From the IMG/VR virus record IMGVR_UViG_3300020581_000137, positions 1 to 34,124 of that record: DNA of 34,124 nt; one strand, given 5' to 3'. Position numbers and translations under genes: made by a program. This document shows positions 7,092 to 15,606 of the stretch, piece by piece. How positions within the stretch are numbered: position 1 is the first letter of the stretch; every line of letters begins with the position of its first letter. The notes beneath the pieces were generated by a model, which saw only the letters and a program-made list of their open reading frames with translations, was not told the origin of the DNA and ran no database searches. The DNA comes from a virus.

Positions 7092-7511
7092 ATGGCAACA
7101 CCCACAGTAGTGCTTCCAGGTCTGCTTCCGCATGAGAGCTGGATCCATAAGTTCGGCCACATGATCGGGAAGGTCCTGGGCTTGATCGCCCACGGCGCCG
7201 CGCCGGTAGCCGATGAGGCCGCCAAAGTCGCCGAGATCTTTCTTCCGCAGTTCGCTGGAGAGATCCAATTCGCCGATAACCTGGTGTCGCGTATCGCGAA
7301 GTTTGCACTCGTCCAGGAAGGAATCTCCGCGGCCGCTGGCGTAGCTGGAAACGGCCCTGCTAAACTAGATGCCGTAGTCGCCCAGATCGGGACGGAGATC
7401 GATTCCTGGGTGACGAACAATTTCCCAGGCGCCGTGAAGGTGGCGGACCTCGAAAAGAAGGGCCTCGTCAATGCGGTGGTGGCCCTGGTGAACAAGATCG
7501 AAGGAAAGTGA
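7092..7511 (+). CDS. Unknown helical 139-aa protein
   Basis: ATG 7092 follows AAGGAG (7078-7083). The sequence is alpha-helical with repeated amphipathic Ala/Val/Ile stretches (VADEAAKVAEIFLPQFAG, LVNAVVALVNKIEGK) and no polar active-site pattern. It resembles short alanine-rich phage proteins seen next to holin or structural genes, but I cannot place it in a family. It is the last gene of the rightward arm, with a leader hairpin upstream and the strong terminator downstream, so it may be highly expressed. Confidence 0.6.
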   Translation: MATPTVVLPGLLPHESWIHKFGHMIGKVLGLIAHGAAPVADEAAKVAEIFLPQFAGEIQFADNLVSRIAKFALVQEGISAAAGVAGNGPAKLDAVVAQIGTEIDSWVTNNFPGAVKVADLEKKGLVNAVVALVNKIEGK

Positions 7512-7538
7512 CCGATCTTTCCCTGCGTGCACCACCAC

Positions 7539-7581
7539 AAAAAGGCCAGTCGGCAACCCACACCGACTGGCCTTTTTTTTT
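7539..7581. terminator. Strong bidirectional intrinsic terminator
   Basis: Stem AAAAAGGCCAGTCGG (7539-7553) pairs with CCGACTGGCCTTTTT (7563-7577) across a 9-nt loop, followed by a T-run to 7581. On the minus strand the same stem is followed by TTTTT. It sits exactly between the convergent ends of the rightward (7511) and leftward (7590) arms. Confidence 0.92.
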
Positions 7582-7589
7582 AGGTTTTC

Positions 7590-7820
7590 CTAGGCCAGTT
7601 GCGTGGTGCAGTGGCCGCAACGTTTCGCTGCGATAGGGATCTCCATCGCGCACTGTGGACAGAGTTTCATTCCCGTGCCCAGCGGAGGCTGGCCTGGCGT
7701 CGGCGGTATAGTCGGTGTTGGCAATGGTGCAGGCGGAGCAGGAGTTTTTCTTGCGATTAAGAAGATCATCGCAAGGATCAAAATCGAAAGCAAAATAACA
7801 GCAACTATACAAGCAGTCAT
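7590..7820 (-). CDS. Membrane-anchored zinc-ribbon protein
   Basis: A 76-residue protein from ATG 7820, one nucleotide after the upstream stop (TAAAATG), with GGAG upstream. Residues 3-23 are a membrane helix. Residues 27-50 are a proline-rich linker. The C-terminus is a zinc ribbon with C54, C57, C68 and C71 (CPQC, CGHC). The frame extends upstream to 7844, but the 7820 start gives the coupled layout and a membrane helix at the N-terminus. It closes the lysis module; the function is unknown. Confidence 0.72.
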   Translation of the reverse strand: MTACIVAVILLSILILAMIFLIARKTPAPPAPLPTPTIPPTPGQPPLGTGMKLCPQCAMEIPIAAKRCGHCTTQLA

Positions 7821-7821
7821 T

Positions 7822-8265
7822 TTATTCTCCAGCCTGTGTGGCACTTGCTGGCGCTGGAGCGTCGCCAGTACTTACGGGCGCACTTGAATCTATCGGCGGC
7901 GTGCTTCCGTTGGCTTTCCCTCCGCTCATGGTCTTGATCAGGGCAGCCCAGGCGCCGCCAAAAGCTGTGCCGGTCAAGAAAGCGATCCCGGTCATAATCA
8001 CTGCATTCTGCTTGGTCACTACTTCATCCGACAGCCCGAGGACGTGAAGGAAAAAACGCATGGCAGTGCGAAAGAAATAAAGAGAGAAGAGAGAAAGCAG
8101 GAAGATGTGTCCACCGGCCGTGTTGATCGCGTCCACAAAGTCTTTGAAGGCGGCCATCCCCGGCATTTTGTTACCAAAGACTAGAACGAGGTAGACGAGG
8201 ACCACCAAAGCGATTACGCCGTACTCTTGCCACGAAAACGAAAACCATTCTTCGCCGCTGTGCAT
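7822..8265 (-). CDS. Three-helix membrane protein, probable holin
   Basis: A 147-residue protein with ATG at 8265 and a GGTGAT ribosome site. Three hydrophobic segments are visible at about residues 14-31, 53-77 and 89-112. A flexible Ser/Pro/Ala-rich tail follows. It sits directly after the lysozyme-fold gene (8274-8912). Three membrane helices and that neighbour suggest a class I holin that would release the muralytic enzyme, but holins have no sequence signature. The tail coding region contains palindrome copy C (7861-7881). Confidence 0.62.
   Translation of the reverse strand: MHSGEEWFSFSWQEYGVIALVVLVYLVLVFGNKMPGMAAFKDFVDAINTAGGHIFLLSLFSLYFFRTAMRFFLHVLGLSDEVVTKQNAVIMTGIAFLTGTAFGGAWAALIKTMSGGKANGSTPPIDSSAPVSTGDAPAPASATQAGE
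7861..7881 (+). repeat. Dispersed GTACTTAC palindrome, copy C
   Basis: Copy of the 21-bp element with core GTACTTAC at 7868-7875 and arms CGCCAGTA and TACGGGCG (one mismatched pair). It lies within the 3' coding end of 7822-8265 and ends 41 nt upstream of the start at 7820. Confidence 0.78.
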
Positions 8266-8273
8266 AAATCACC

Positions 8274-8912
8274 TCACTGGAGAGAAGTCCAAATGGCCAT
8301 CCGGACCAGGCCGTTGTTCACGTACGCGGGATCAAACGTCTTTCCGCCGGGCTCGCCGGTGTTCCAGCAGCGGAAGAGAGAGGGGAATTCTTTCGCTACG
8401 TCGAGCTGGAAGCGCTCGGCAAACTGCGCAAGCAAGTGTACCGCGAAGACCAAGTTACCTTCCGGAGTTTTCAAACGCTCCAGAGTAGGAGCGATCGTGC
8501 CACGTTCTAAAAGGTGATAGCCCATGATCTGAGATAGGCCCCACGATGTCGCAAGGCTGTCCAGGCGCTGATAGGTGTCGGATGGGAGCATGGAGTTAGG
8601 CGATGGGGTGAGTGGCGAGAAACTAGATACATAGTACACCAGGTCAGCTCTACCGATGCTTCCGTAATCCGCTTTTCGTCCCATAAGAACTTCCCAGAGA
8701 GCATGCAGCACGCCTGGCTCGAATCTTTTTGCATCGGAGTTGCCTCCCGACTCACCCGCGACGAGTGCCGCGAGGAATTCCGCTGGCACACTTGACGTTT
8801 CCGAGACGCTAGCGATCGTCGCGCCGTGTGCGTCCTTGATCCTCTGCATCAAGTCTTTTTCTTGCTGAGATTGCGTTAGTTCGGTGTCAGTCATAATGCG
8901 GGTATTAATCAC
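8274..8912 (-). CDS. Lysozyme-fold muralytic enzyme (probable endolysin)
   Basis: Up to 212 residues from GTG 8912. ATG 8894 (206 aa) is the alternative and fits the promoter-like sequence at 8904-8932 better. The core EFLAALVAGESGGN (residues 45-58) carries the likely catalytic Glu54, and SWGLSQIMGYH downstream matches the G-L-(S/M)-Q-I motif of lytic transglycosylases and phage muramidases. The C-terminal half is helical (TPEGNLVFAVHLLAQFAERF). No signal peptide is present, which fits release through the neighbouring holin-like protein. It probably cuts host peptidoglycan at lysis. Confidence 0.72.
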   Translation of the reverse strand: MINTRIMTDTELTQSQQEKDLMQRIKDAHGATIASVSETSSVPAEFLAALVAGESGGNSDAKRFEPGVLHALWEVLMGRKADYGSIGRADLVYYVSSFSPLTPSPNSMLPSDTYQRLDSLATSWGLSQIMGYHLLERGTIAPTLERLKTPEGNLVFAVHLLAQFAERFQLDVAKEFPSLFRCWNTGEPGGKTFDPAYVNNGLVRMAIWTSLQ

Positions 8913-8932
8913 CTAAATTGGTCATCTGTCAA
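8904..8932 (-). promoter_or_regulatory. Possible internal promoter for lysis genes
   Basis: On the minus strand TTGACA (8932-8927) is followed after 17 nt by ATTAAT (8909-8904). It overlaps the end of the upstream gene and would start RNA close to ATG 8894. It is a sequence match only; the -10 is 4 of 6. Confidence 0.35.
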
Positions 8933-9468
8933 GTGGCTTCCTCAAATAGCCACAACGCAGCCACCCCGAGCACGGCCCACAGCAAAACACTTCCAAAAGA
9001 CGTTCCATCTACTGATGGTGGTGGAGCTATGGAAGCGTAGTCCGCCTGGAAGGAACCATAATTTTCCACCGGCAAACCCGTAGCCGCGTCCAGTACCAAA
9101 GGGGGAGCAGGCAAGACAGGGCTCCCAGGTCCCGTTGGGATAAACGCCTGGTAGCGCTTGGAGTTGTAACTGCTCCAGGGCTTGAATCCTGATCTCGAAT
9201 AGAGATCGAAGGCGGCGTGCGCATTGGTCTGCGGATCGTAGAGATCGACACCTTCATATTCCGGATGATCGCGCAGGTAGATCTGCCAGAGCCCGTACGA
9301 ACCCTTGCCTGGCGGTGTTCCGCCCGGCGCATTGGTTTCCGGATTATAGGAACGTTCGTTCCCGGAGGGAAGAGTTTCCGCCAAGGCGATCGCCACGGCC
9401 GTGATGAGATCCTGGCCGGAAAATCCAGCGTTGGCGGCGAGGTCGCGAATTTGGGAGGCATTCAACAT
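8929..9468 (-). CDS. Membrane-anchored SLT-like transglycosylase
   Basis: A 179-residue protein from ATG 9468 (TAAAATG junction with the upstream stop). The N-terminal 75 residues look like a lysozyme-fold domain: Glu31 in AIALAET is the likely acid, followed by RSYNPETNA and GSYGLWQI, the usual G-x-W-Q-I block. A Pro-rich linker follows, and a C-terminal membrane helix ends the protein (SVLLWAVLGVAALWLF). Virion transglycosylases cut the wall at entry. An anchored one would suit a virus with a membrane, as in PRD1-type phages. A frame extension to 9630 exists but lacks support. Confidence 0.72.
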   Translation of the reverse strand: MLNASQIRDLAANAGFSGQDLITAVAIALAETLPSGNERSYNPETNAPGGTPPGKGSYGLWQIYLRDHPEYEGVDLYDPQTNAHAAFDLYSRSGFKPWSSYNSKRYQAFIPTGPGSPVLPAPPLVLDAATGLPVENYGSFQADYASIAPPPSVDGTSFGSVLLWAVLGVAALWLFEEAT

Positions 9469-9469
9469 T

Positions 9470-9859
9470 TTATTTTGGCGGGCTGCAAGTACAGCCCGCA
9501 CCCGGAGCAGTTTCTTCGAGAGGCAGCAACGCCAGTTCGCGGATGTAATGCTCGAATTTATGACGCGAAGCAGGTTTGCCCATCGCCCAATAATAGAGGG
9601 CTCGCCTAGAAACGCCGATGCGTTTTCCAAGTATTGCCAGCGAATGGATCCGCAGCCGTGTCTGGACGATCACTATAGCCTTGGCGAGTACAATGCCATT
9701 GAATTTTGCGGATTCTTCGGTGGAAGCGATCTGAAGTTCCGTGGCAGAGAAAGCGGCGACCAGTTCCGCAGGAGTCAAACTGTTCTCGGATGACAGGGCT
9801 CCCGTGTCCACGGTAAGTGGAGCAGGGGAGATCGGTGCGGGTTGTGCCGCTGCGGTCAT
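9470..9859 (-). CDS. Putative helix-turn-helix protein
   Basis: A 129-residue protein from ATG 9859 (ATGA overlap). The first 30 residues are Pro/Thr/Ala-rich and low in structure. Residues 74-96 read as a helix-turn-helix (LAILGKRIGVSRRALYYWAMG) with the usual Gly at the turn and an aromatic-rich recognition helix. The C-terminus is GCTCS. It could regulate the leftward operon or act as a small DNA-binding virion protein. The position just before the lysis genes would suit late regulation. Not a recognised family. Confidence 0.58.
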   Translation of the reverse strand: MTAAAQPAPISPAPLTVDTGALSSENSLTPAELVAAFSATELQIASTEESAKFNGIVLAKAIVIVQTRLRIHSLAILGKRIGVSRRALYYWAMGKPASRHKFEHYIRELALLPLEETAPGAGCTCSPPK

Positions 9860-10161
9860 ACGTCCTCTGGATCATGCGCACCGTGTAGATCGATTATATC
9901 GTCTTCTTCATCGCCCGCGAGTTCACAGATCTCATCCAGCCATTCTTCGAGTTCGTCGCCGTCTCCTGGCGGCAGATCCGGGATCTCGCGCACGTATTCG
10001 ATCGTTTCCTTGGCGCGGAACGCTGGGCCAAAATCTGGGCATCCGCCCGCGTGCTGGCGTAGCGCAGTTTCGGCGGCCTGGCGCGTCCCGGCAAAGAAGA
10101 CGTGCGCGATACGTACTTGGCCATCAGAGTCTTTCTTGAAGGAAAACAAGGCTATGGGCAT
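9856..10161 (-). CDS. Unknown acidic 101-aa protein
   Basis: ATG 10161 follows AGGGATG (GTG 10164 is an alternative). The first 55 residues form a small alpha/beta domain (RIAHVFFAGTRQAAETALRQHA) with one Cys. The last 40 residues are strongly acidic (DELEEWLDEICELAGDEEDD), like DNA mimics or adaptor tails. It is coupled by 4 nt to the HTH gene. Function unknown. Confidence 0.58.
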   Translation of the reverse strand: MPIALFSFKKDSDGQVRIAHVFFAGTRQAAETALRQHAGGCPDFGPAFRAKETIEYVREIPDLPPGDGDELEEWLDEICELAGDEEDDIIDLHGAHDPEDV

Positions 10162-10192
10162 CACATCCCTATAGTTAAAATCTTGGAGAAAG

Positions 10193-10516
10193 TCAATGGC
10201 CTTTAACGACAGCGATCACCAAGCCAGCTACGAGTAGCGCTAGCGTGACTGCCCCGAGCAGAATCCCCCAGGACGCGCTGAAGCCGGAACTCTTGCCTGT
10301 AGATTCGTTCTTGGCGGTTTCGAGGGCTGCCATGCGACCTTGGAGGGCGCGGGCTTCGACGCGAAGTGGTTCGGCGACCAGTGGTACGGCCGCGTTGGCT
10401 GCCTTCTGCTGCTCTTCGAGGCGTGCAATGCGCTCACCGAGTTCTAAGCGCTCTTCCGCGCGGGCGACACGTTCGGAAAGCGCGTGGAATTCTTTGGGGT
10501 CAATGCCTTCGTTCAT
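10193..10516 (-). CDS. Coiled-coil protein with C-terminal membrane helix
   Basis: A 107-residue protein from ATG 10516, with AAGGA upstream and a 17-nt overlap with the preceding gene. Residues 8-60 are an Arg/Glu/Leu/Ala coiled coil (ERVARAEERLELGERIARLEEQ). Residues 80-104 are a hydrophobic helix ending in KGH. It would expose its helical part to the cytoplasm or virion interior. The frame runs up to 10624, but 10516 has the best ribosome site. Spanin and scaffold roles are possible; nothing decides. Confidence 0.65.
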   Translation of the reverse strand: MNEGIDPKEFHALSERVARAEERLELGERIARLEEQQKAANAAVPLVAEPLRVEARALQGRMAALETAKNESTGKSSGFSASWGILLGAVTLALLVAGLVIAVVKGH

Positions 10517-10898
10517 GTTCGCGATCCTTATCCGGTTTATTGATCCGCCATTCATGGACGCCCCACCCAGCCTGCACCGCTGGACCAGTCCACGCGAAGA
10601 GGTGGCAGTACTTTCCGCCACCATCTTTCCAGCAGCCTTCAGCGATCGCAGGCATCACGACCGTATTCATGCCGGTGACGATGCCGAAGTTGACCCAAGC
10701 CGAACCGTAGTGCGCGTCGCAAGGCTCGACGCCGTTGGCGCGACGACAGTGGTGCAGCCCGGCAGCGTGGATGCTGGCTGCGCCGATAGCGGCGCTTTCG
10801 ATCGCGATGAATCGCTTGTGCGTAGCGATCCAGTGCTTTGGCCCCGCCTCCGTTGTTGGAGAAAAAACTAGGAAGAGAATCAGAAGTTTTAGTTTCAT
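10500..10898 (-). CDS. Sec-exported 132-aa protein
   Basis: ATG 10898 follows AAAGGAG. Residues 1-18 are a typical signal peptide with a TEA-G cleavage site. The mature protein has conserved-looking Cys (HHCRRANGVEPCDAHYGS, EGCWKDGG, YCHLF) that could make disulfides in the periplasm, plus a central hydrophobic Ala/Gly stretch. In size and style it resembles the exported protein at 15607-16059, but no firm homology can be claimed by eye. Function unknown. Confidence 0.62.
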   Translation of the reverse strand: MKLKLLILFLVFSPTTEAGPKHWIATHKRFIAIESAAIGAASIHAAGLHHCRRANGVEPCDAHYGSAWVNFGIVTGMNTVVMPAIAEGCWKDGGGKYCHLFAWTGPAVQAGWGVHEWRINKPDKDREHERRH

Positions 10899-10907
10899 AA
10901 GTCTCCT

Positions 10908-13900
10908 TTACTTTGCCGTCCAGGTTCCCGTTGCACCGTCACAGAGGTAGAGCGTGGTGGTGGTCGTGCCGTCTGTTCGTAGATACAGTTTCCCGCCCGT
11001 AACGGTCGTGCACAATCCGGCAGACGGAGCCCCGGCCCCGCTTGTGATGGTTGCGCGATCACCGACTTGTACAGTCTGCGCCCAAACCAGCCCACCGTGT
11101 ATCCCTGCAGGGCCACCAGCAGCAACATTCGGTGTGCTTTGTCCACAAACACCAGCAGATGTATCGACGAGAGTGGTGCCAGTTATAGGCGAACAATTTA
11201 GAAGCACTACACCGCCAATCCCACGGTAAACGTTATACTGGGTCACGCCTGGGACAGCCGCCCAATTAAGTGTCACTGTCTGATTCCCATTGGTCGTCGT
11301 GGCGTTGCAAACCGTGGAGAGGGATCCTTCAGATCCGCTGGCAAACAATGGCGCATAAAAATAAGAGTTGACTCCGATAGGGACCGCACCGCCAGCCGAT
11401 ACCGGACAAGTTGGTGAAGGATACGCCCCCGTGGTACTAAAAAAAGAATACCCTGGACCAATGGAAACGTTCTTATTAATGAGATCTACACCCATAGCAA
11501 CCCGTCCGAATGTTCCATCATTAACGTTGTAGCTAGCGTTCAGTGTACTGGTGCTGGTGTTTATAGGCGTGCCGAGAGAGCCACCTAGACGTAAGTTCAT
11601 TTTCGGCGAGCTGCCCGGAGGAAAGGACCCCGTTATATTCGGATCATTGCTCGATGCCGTGTTTTCATTGACCAAATCCACCGTTACTGCGTGCCCGCCA
11701 TAGTTTGCTACGACCGGAAGGCTGTGGGTGTCGAAGGTCACGTTCTTAAGGGACATCACAAATGTGGCAACTGGATCAGCGGCGTCCGCTACCACAGAGA
11801 AGTATGGTTCGTAGCAGCCCTGGCAGTAAACGTTATCCGTCAAAATGAATCCTCCTGCAGAGTTCACGCGGGTTGCTATTCCAATCCCACTCAAGCTGAG
11901 ATTTTTGAACACGGCATTTCCTATGCCGTCGAAGTACATGCCGGGGGTGTCTGCGATCAAATTTCCGTTTTGGCTTCCCGAGAGCGTTGTATTCGTAAAA
12001 TCGTACCCGGCGCCGTCACCTCGAAACACCAGGGGCATGTTCGAATATGTGGTTCCTCCTGGCCCGGTTCCAAAGCCAACATCCCTAAAGGCGCCACTGC
12101 CGGGGATCCCGCCACTTTCCTGGATCATCGAAGTCGATCCGCCTGTGCTGAGCATCGCCACTGTCAAATTGTGGAAGAAAGTGCTGGACTTGATAAAAAA
12201 ACCAGGACTGGCTTTGTTGACGTTGATGGGCACGCCGATCATGTTAGAGAACGCTTGATAAGAATTGTTCGAAGTTGGCTGCCCCCACCAATCCACAACG
12301 GTCGTAGAGATTGGTTCGTTCAGCGTGATGAGCCCCTTTTGCAGTACGGTAAGGCGAGAGGTGGCCCCTGTCCCTATCGAGATGGGAGAATTGAAGACAT
12401 AGGAGAGTTGAGTATTACCTGGCTCCGGAAGCATCAGCGGTCCATTTGTCCCTCCTGCCACATTCGTCGCGTAAGTCGCCCCTGCAAGGAACGTGACCGC
12501 ATCGTCAAAGATAATGGTCGCTCCTGAGATGGTATTCCCCGCGTTGTTGAATAAAACTAGCGACGTGGTGCCACCTCCAGATACGATCGTTGTGGCTAGC
12601 ATGTCGTTGGTCGCAACCGTGGGCACCGTCGTGGGGATGTAGGGTGGGGGATTGGGGAACGTCGTAACCGGAGATCCTAAATCATCGAACACCAGGTAGG
12701 TCACATCAGTCAATCTATTTACTAGAGACGTGTCCTGCGGCCACATCGTGCCGATCAGCGTTTTCGTTCCACCTGAGACTCTCCCGTACACATAATACTG
12801 ATAATTATTGGTTGTCTCCGTGGCTTTGAGATGGATGGAATTCCAGTAACTTACTGTGCCTCCTGTCCCAGCCGTGATCGCCCCATTGCGAGTGTCGGAT
12901 AGCAGGTTGACGGTAAAGTGCGTGGTGTCTGGGACCGTCGCAACTTTGAACCACCCGTTAAACGGAATAAGGTTTGCTTGACCTCCCGCACCTCCATTGG
13001 CCTGAGTTGTAGCAGCTCCCGTAACCACGATATGTGCCCCAGCTACCAATCCGTGCGCTGCGGAGGTCGTATAGGTTGCGGTAGTGTTAGAAAGCGTGAT
13101 GGTGGTTATCGTGTTGGTTTGAAGACCGAGGGATGTTGGCCCTGTGTTTGTACAAGTCTCCGTGCTTACATTGGTCGCACCCATGTACGTGCGTGCGACT
13201 AACTGATAGCAATACGTCGTGACGCCTACCGGTCCCGGAACATCAAGCAACAATCCTGTTTGTGCCGCCAAAACGCTTGGAGTTACGGTTGGAGCGGAGG
13301 GCACACCAATTGTCCCTGGTCCGCAACCATAAAGGGCTACGCCGTCCAGGTTTTGGAAGGTGCTTGCGCTGCTAAGAGTCACATTAGGCGAGCCGCTTGT
13401 ACAGGTCGCTGTTATTCCTGGGACAGCAGGAACAGCCGAAGGGACAACAGCCCGAACACCGAAGCGCGTAGCATCAATGTAAGGATTCGGACCCTTGAAC
13501 GCAACGTTTACATCAAGAGCCAGTGGATTAGGTGCCGTCACCGGGCTGACCAACACACTAGGAGCAACCTTTGTCCATGCTCCTGCCACGCAAGTATAGA
13601 AATCTCCCGTGAGCGTATTGACCGCTGTCTGATTGGCAGTACACGGACCAGTGGGCACGCCAGCAAACAGCGTAGGGGCGCCGCTGCCACTTCCAGCATT
13701 GCTTAGAGCTGGGCAGGCAGAAAAACTTGATGATATGGATTGTGATGCTCCGGTGATCGTGAGCGTAGCACTGCAGATTTGTGGGCCGGTGCCGAGTGGT
13801 GGAGCGGAGTAGTCATTCGCTATAAAATTCCACTTTGTGCCGCTGGGTAGGATGACGTTGTTATCTGCCAGGCGTGCGATAAAACTACCAGTGGAATCGA

Positions 13901-14111
13901 GAGCGATCGGCGACATGAAAGCAGTGAAATTGTTGCCATTCAGAGTCGGCGTTCCACCGCCAGGGGATAGTACGATCTGCGCAGTGATCGATCCTCCTGA
14001 GTACGGTATACCATTCACATCTCGCACCGTCCCGCTAACGATAGTGAACTGTGCCATCATCGTCTGCGGTATGGCGATGATGGCGATCGCAAGTAGAAGA
14101 AGTTTCCTCAA
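10908..14111 (-). CDS. Large Sec-exported beta-rich adhesin or fibre-like protein
   Basis: A 1067-residue protein, the largest in the genome. It starts at TTG 14111, which overlaps the upstream TGA as TTGA; no other start keeps the signal peptide (MRKLLLLAIAIIAIPQ, then MMAQ-F). The first roughly 150 residues are closely related to those of the protein at 14108-15586 (FTIVSGTVRDVNGIPY, FIARLADNNVILPSGT, CPALSN). The rest is Thr/Ser/Gly/Asn-rich beta structure: a long part that looks like a right-handed beta-helix and, near residue 1000, an Fn3-like stretch (TQYNVYRGIGG). It probably binds a surface or host receptor. Export by Sec is unusual for tailed-phage fibres. Confidence 0.72.
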   Translation of the reverse strand: MRKLLLLAIAIIAIPQTMMAQFTIVSGTVRDVNGIPYSGGSITAQIVLSPGGGTPTLNGNNFTAFMSPIALDSTGSFIARLADNNVILPSGTKWNFIANDYSAPPLGTGPQICSATLTITGASQSISSSFSACPALSNAGSGSGAPTLFAGVPTGPCTANQTAVNTLTGDFYTCVAGAWTKVAPSVLVSPVTAPNPLALDVNVAFKGPNPYIDATRFGVRAVVPSAVPAVPGITATCTSGSPNVTLSSASTFQNLDGVALYGCGPGTIGVPSAPTVTPSVLAAQTGLLLDVPGPVGVTTYCYQLVARTYMGATNVSTETCTNTGPTSLGLQTNTITTITLSNTTATYTTSAAHGLVAGAHIVVTGAATTQANGGAGGQANLIPFNGWFKVATVPDTTHFTVNLLSDTRNGAITAGTGGTVSYWNSIHLKATETTNNYQYYVYGRVSGGTKTLIGTMWPQDTSLVNRLTDVTYLVFDDLGSPVTTFPNPPPYIPTTVPTVATNDMLATTIVSGGGTTSLVLFNNAGNTISGATIIFDDAVTFLAGATYATNVAGGTNGPLMLPEPGNTQLSYVFNSPISIGTGATSRLTVLQKGLITLNEPISTTVVDWWGQPTSNNSYQAFSNMIGVPINVNKASPGFFIKSSTFFHNLTVAMLSTGGSTSMIQESGGIPGSGAFRDVGFGTGPGGTTYSNMPLVFRGDGAGYDFTNTTLSGSQNGNLIADTPGMYFDGIGNAVFKNLSLSGIGIATRVNSAGGFILTDNVYCQGCYEPYFSVVADAADPVATFVMSLKNVTFDTHSLPVVANYGGHAVTVDLVNENTASSNDPNITGSFPPGSSPKMNLRLGGSLGTPINTSTSTLNASYNVNDGTFGRVAMGVDLINKNVSIGPGYSFFSTTGAYPSPTCPVSAGGAVPIGVNSYFYAPLFASGSEGSLSTVCNATTTNGNQTVTLNWAAVPGVTQYNVYRGIGGVVLLNCSPITGTTLVDTSAGVCGQSTPNVAAGGPAGIHGGLVWAQTVQVGDRATITSGAGAPSAGLCTTVTGGKLYLRTDGTTTTTLYLCDGATGTWTAK

Positions 14112-15586
14112 TTGATGGTTTCCGCTATCAGTTGACGACCTATGAATATATTGCTCGCACTGGCTGCGCTGAAGGCCCCAGTGATTTGAAGAAATAATTG
14201 AGCGGTGTCATCTATCACCGGTGCCGTGACTGCGGTTGCGTTGGGATCCAAGAAGACGGAGTCTGGTGCGGTGTTCAATACTCCCAGATCAATCGTAAAA
14301 TTACCGCTACGTTCGTAGACGGAGGATGCGCCTGCTGTTTGCGTCGAGGCAAGACAGTCGAGTGTCCAGGTATTATTAGCGATTGTTATCGCACCGAGCG
14401 CGCTGCTGGTGATGTCGCACAAATCCACCACCGTGCCGCTCCCGCACCCGGAGACGGTACAGAGCTTTGCTTCAATGGTCATTGCGGAACTGGAAGCCGC
14501 GGCGGTTGAATATGTTCCTGCTGTGTGGATCCTCAACGACCGCCCTACTCGGTTCAACGCCGCGGCCGGAATGGTACAGGCTAGCATGTTCTGGTCAGTC
14601 GTGACCGCGCCACCAGAAGTTGTTACCGGGGTAATGTTGACGCAGCTCCATGCGCCCGTGAACGCGCTGGTGCCGTTGTTGTTAGAATTTATTTCCAGCG
14701 TGTGAGTAACATTGTCGGGGAATAGAAAGTGTCCGCCAGCTAGACCCGAGGGAGCATTGACCTCGTTTGTCCATTTCAAAGCGTTGGCGGTAATTGTGAT
14801 AAACTGCCCGCCTCCAGCCGAAAGCACCACGTCGTTACTGAAAAAATTTGCCTGTGGACCGCCCGCTATTTGTCCGATGTTGCCCTGTAACTGAATGCCA
14901 TTACCAGCGTTGACCGTTGGCACCCCGGCCACTAAGGTAAAATTCGGAGTTCCGGCCAACACTCCAGCGTTGTTGTATTGAAACTGAGTCGTCGAGCCAC
15001 CGGGCGTTGCATTGATCACCCCTCCGCCTGTAGTCCCGAGCGAGCCACCTGCCCCGATCAACAAAGCGGAGGTATTCGTCCCGGCAGTTACGGCGCTGAA
15101 GGATGGTGCGCCACCAGCAGTTATGTTGCTTAGGGCCGGGCAGGCTGAAAAACTCGCGGACACGGACTGTGTTGCTCCCGTGATCGTAAGTGTAGCAATG
15201 CAGGTTTGCGGTCCAGTGCCGATCGGAGGCTGGATCCCCGTGATGTTTACCTGGAACTTCCATTGCGTTCCCGATGGCAGGACAACGTTGTTATCCGCCA
15301 AGCGCGCGATGAAACTGCCAGGGACGCCTGTGCCACCCTGCTGCGAACAGCCCAAGCCAATTGGCGACATGCTACCAGTAAAACTAACGCCGTTCAGCGT
15401 GGGCGCCGCGCCTCCTGGTGTCACGAGGGACGCAGAGATCGTGCCGCAGTCGTACGCCAACCCATTCACGTCCCTCACCGTCCCGGTAACGATCGTGAAC
15501 TGTGCCATCAGCGCCTGCGGTACGGCAATGATGACGATGGCAAGAAAAAGTAGTCTTTGTACCCATTTGCTGGTGTTATGCGTCAT
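14108..15586 (-). CDS. Sec-exported beta-rich protein, paralogue of the 1067-aa adhesin
   Basis: A 492-residue protein from ATG 15586 with AAGGAGCC upstream. A signal peptide (residues 9-28, ending LMAQ-F) leads into the same N-terminal module as the next gene: FTIVTGTVRDVNGLAY and then a FIARLADNNVVLPSGT segment. The C-terminal two thirds differ and include a sandwich-like region (SLRIHTAGTYSTAAASSSAMTI) with Cys pairs. A shared anchor module with swapped C-termini is typical of receptor-binding proteins. It is coupled by TTGA to the 1067-aa gene. Confidence 0.7.
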   Translation of the reverse strand: MTHNTSKWVQRLLFLAIVIIAVPQALMAQFTIVTGTVRDVNGLAYDCGTISASLVTPGGAAPTLNGVSFTGSMSPIGLGCSQQGGTGVPGSFIARLADNNVVLPSGTQWKFQVNITGIQPPIGTGPQTCIATLTITGATQSVSASFSACPALSNITAGGAPSFSAVTAGTNTSALLIGAGGSLGTTGGGVINATPGGSTTQFQYNNAGVLAGTPNFTLVAGVPTVNAGNGIQLQGNIGQIAGGPQANFFSNDVVLSAGGGQFITITANALKWTNEVNAPSGLAGGHFLFPDNVTHTLEINSNNNGTSAFTGAWSCVNITPVTTSGGAVTTDQNMLACTIPAAALNRVGRSLRIHTAGTYSTAAASSSAMTIEAKLCTVSGCGSGTVVDLCDITSSALGAITIANNTWTLDCLASTQTAGASSVYERSGNFTIDLGVLNTAPDSVFLDPNATAVTAPVIDDTAQLFLQITGAFSAASASNIFIGRQLIAETIN

Positions 15587-15606
15587 ACAGATGAGGCTCC
15601 TTATAC

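Noticed and set aside
11691-12527. 278-aa plus-strand open frame inside the large adhesin gene
   Set aside because: It is antisense to a gene with a clear signal peptide and repeat structure; no start context or recognisable domain.
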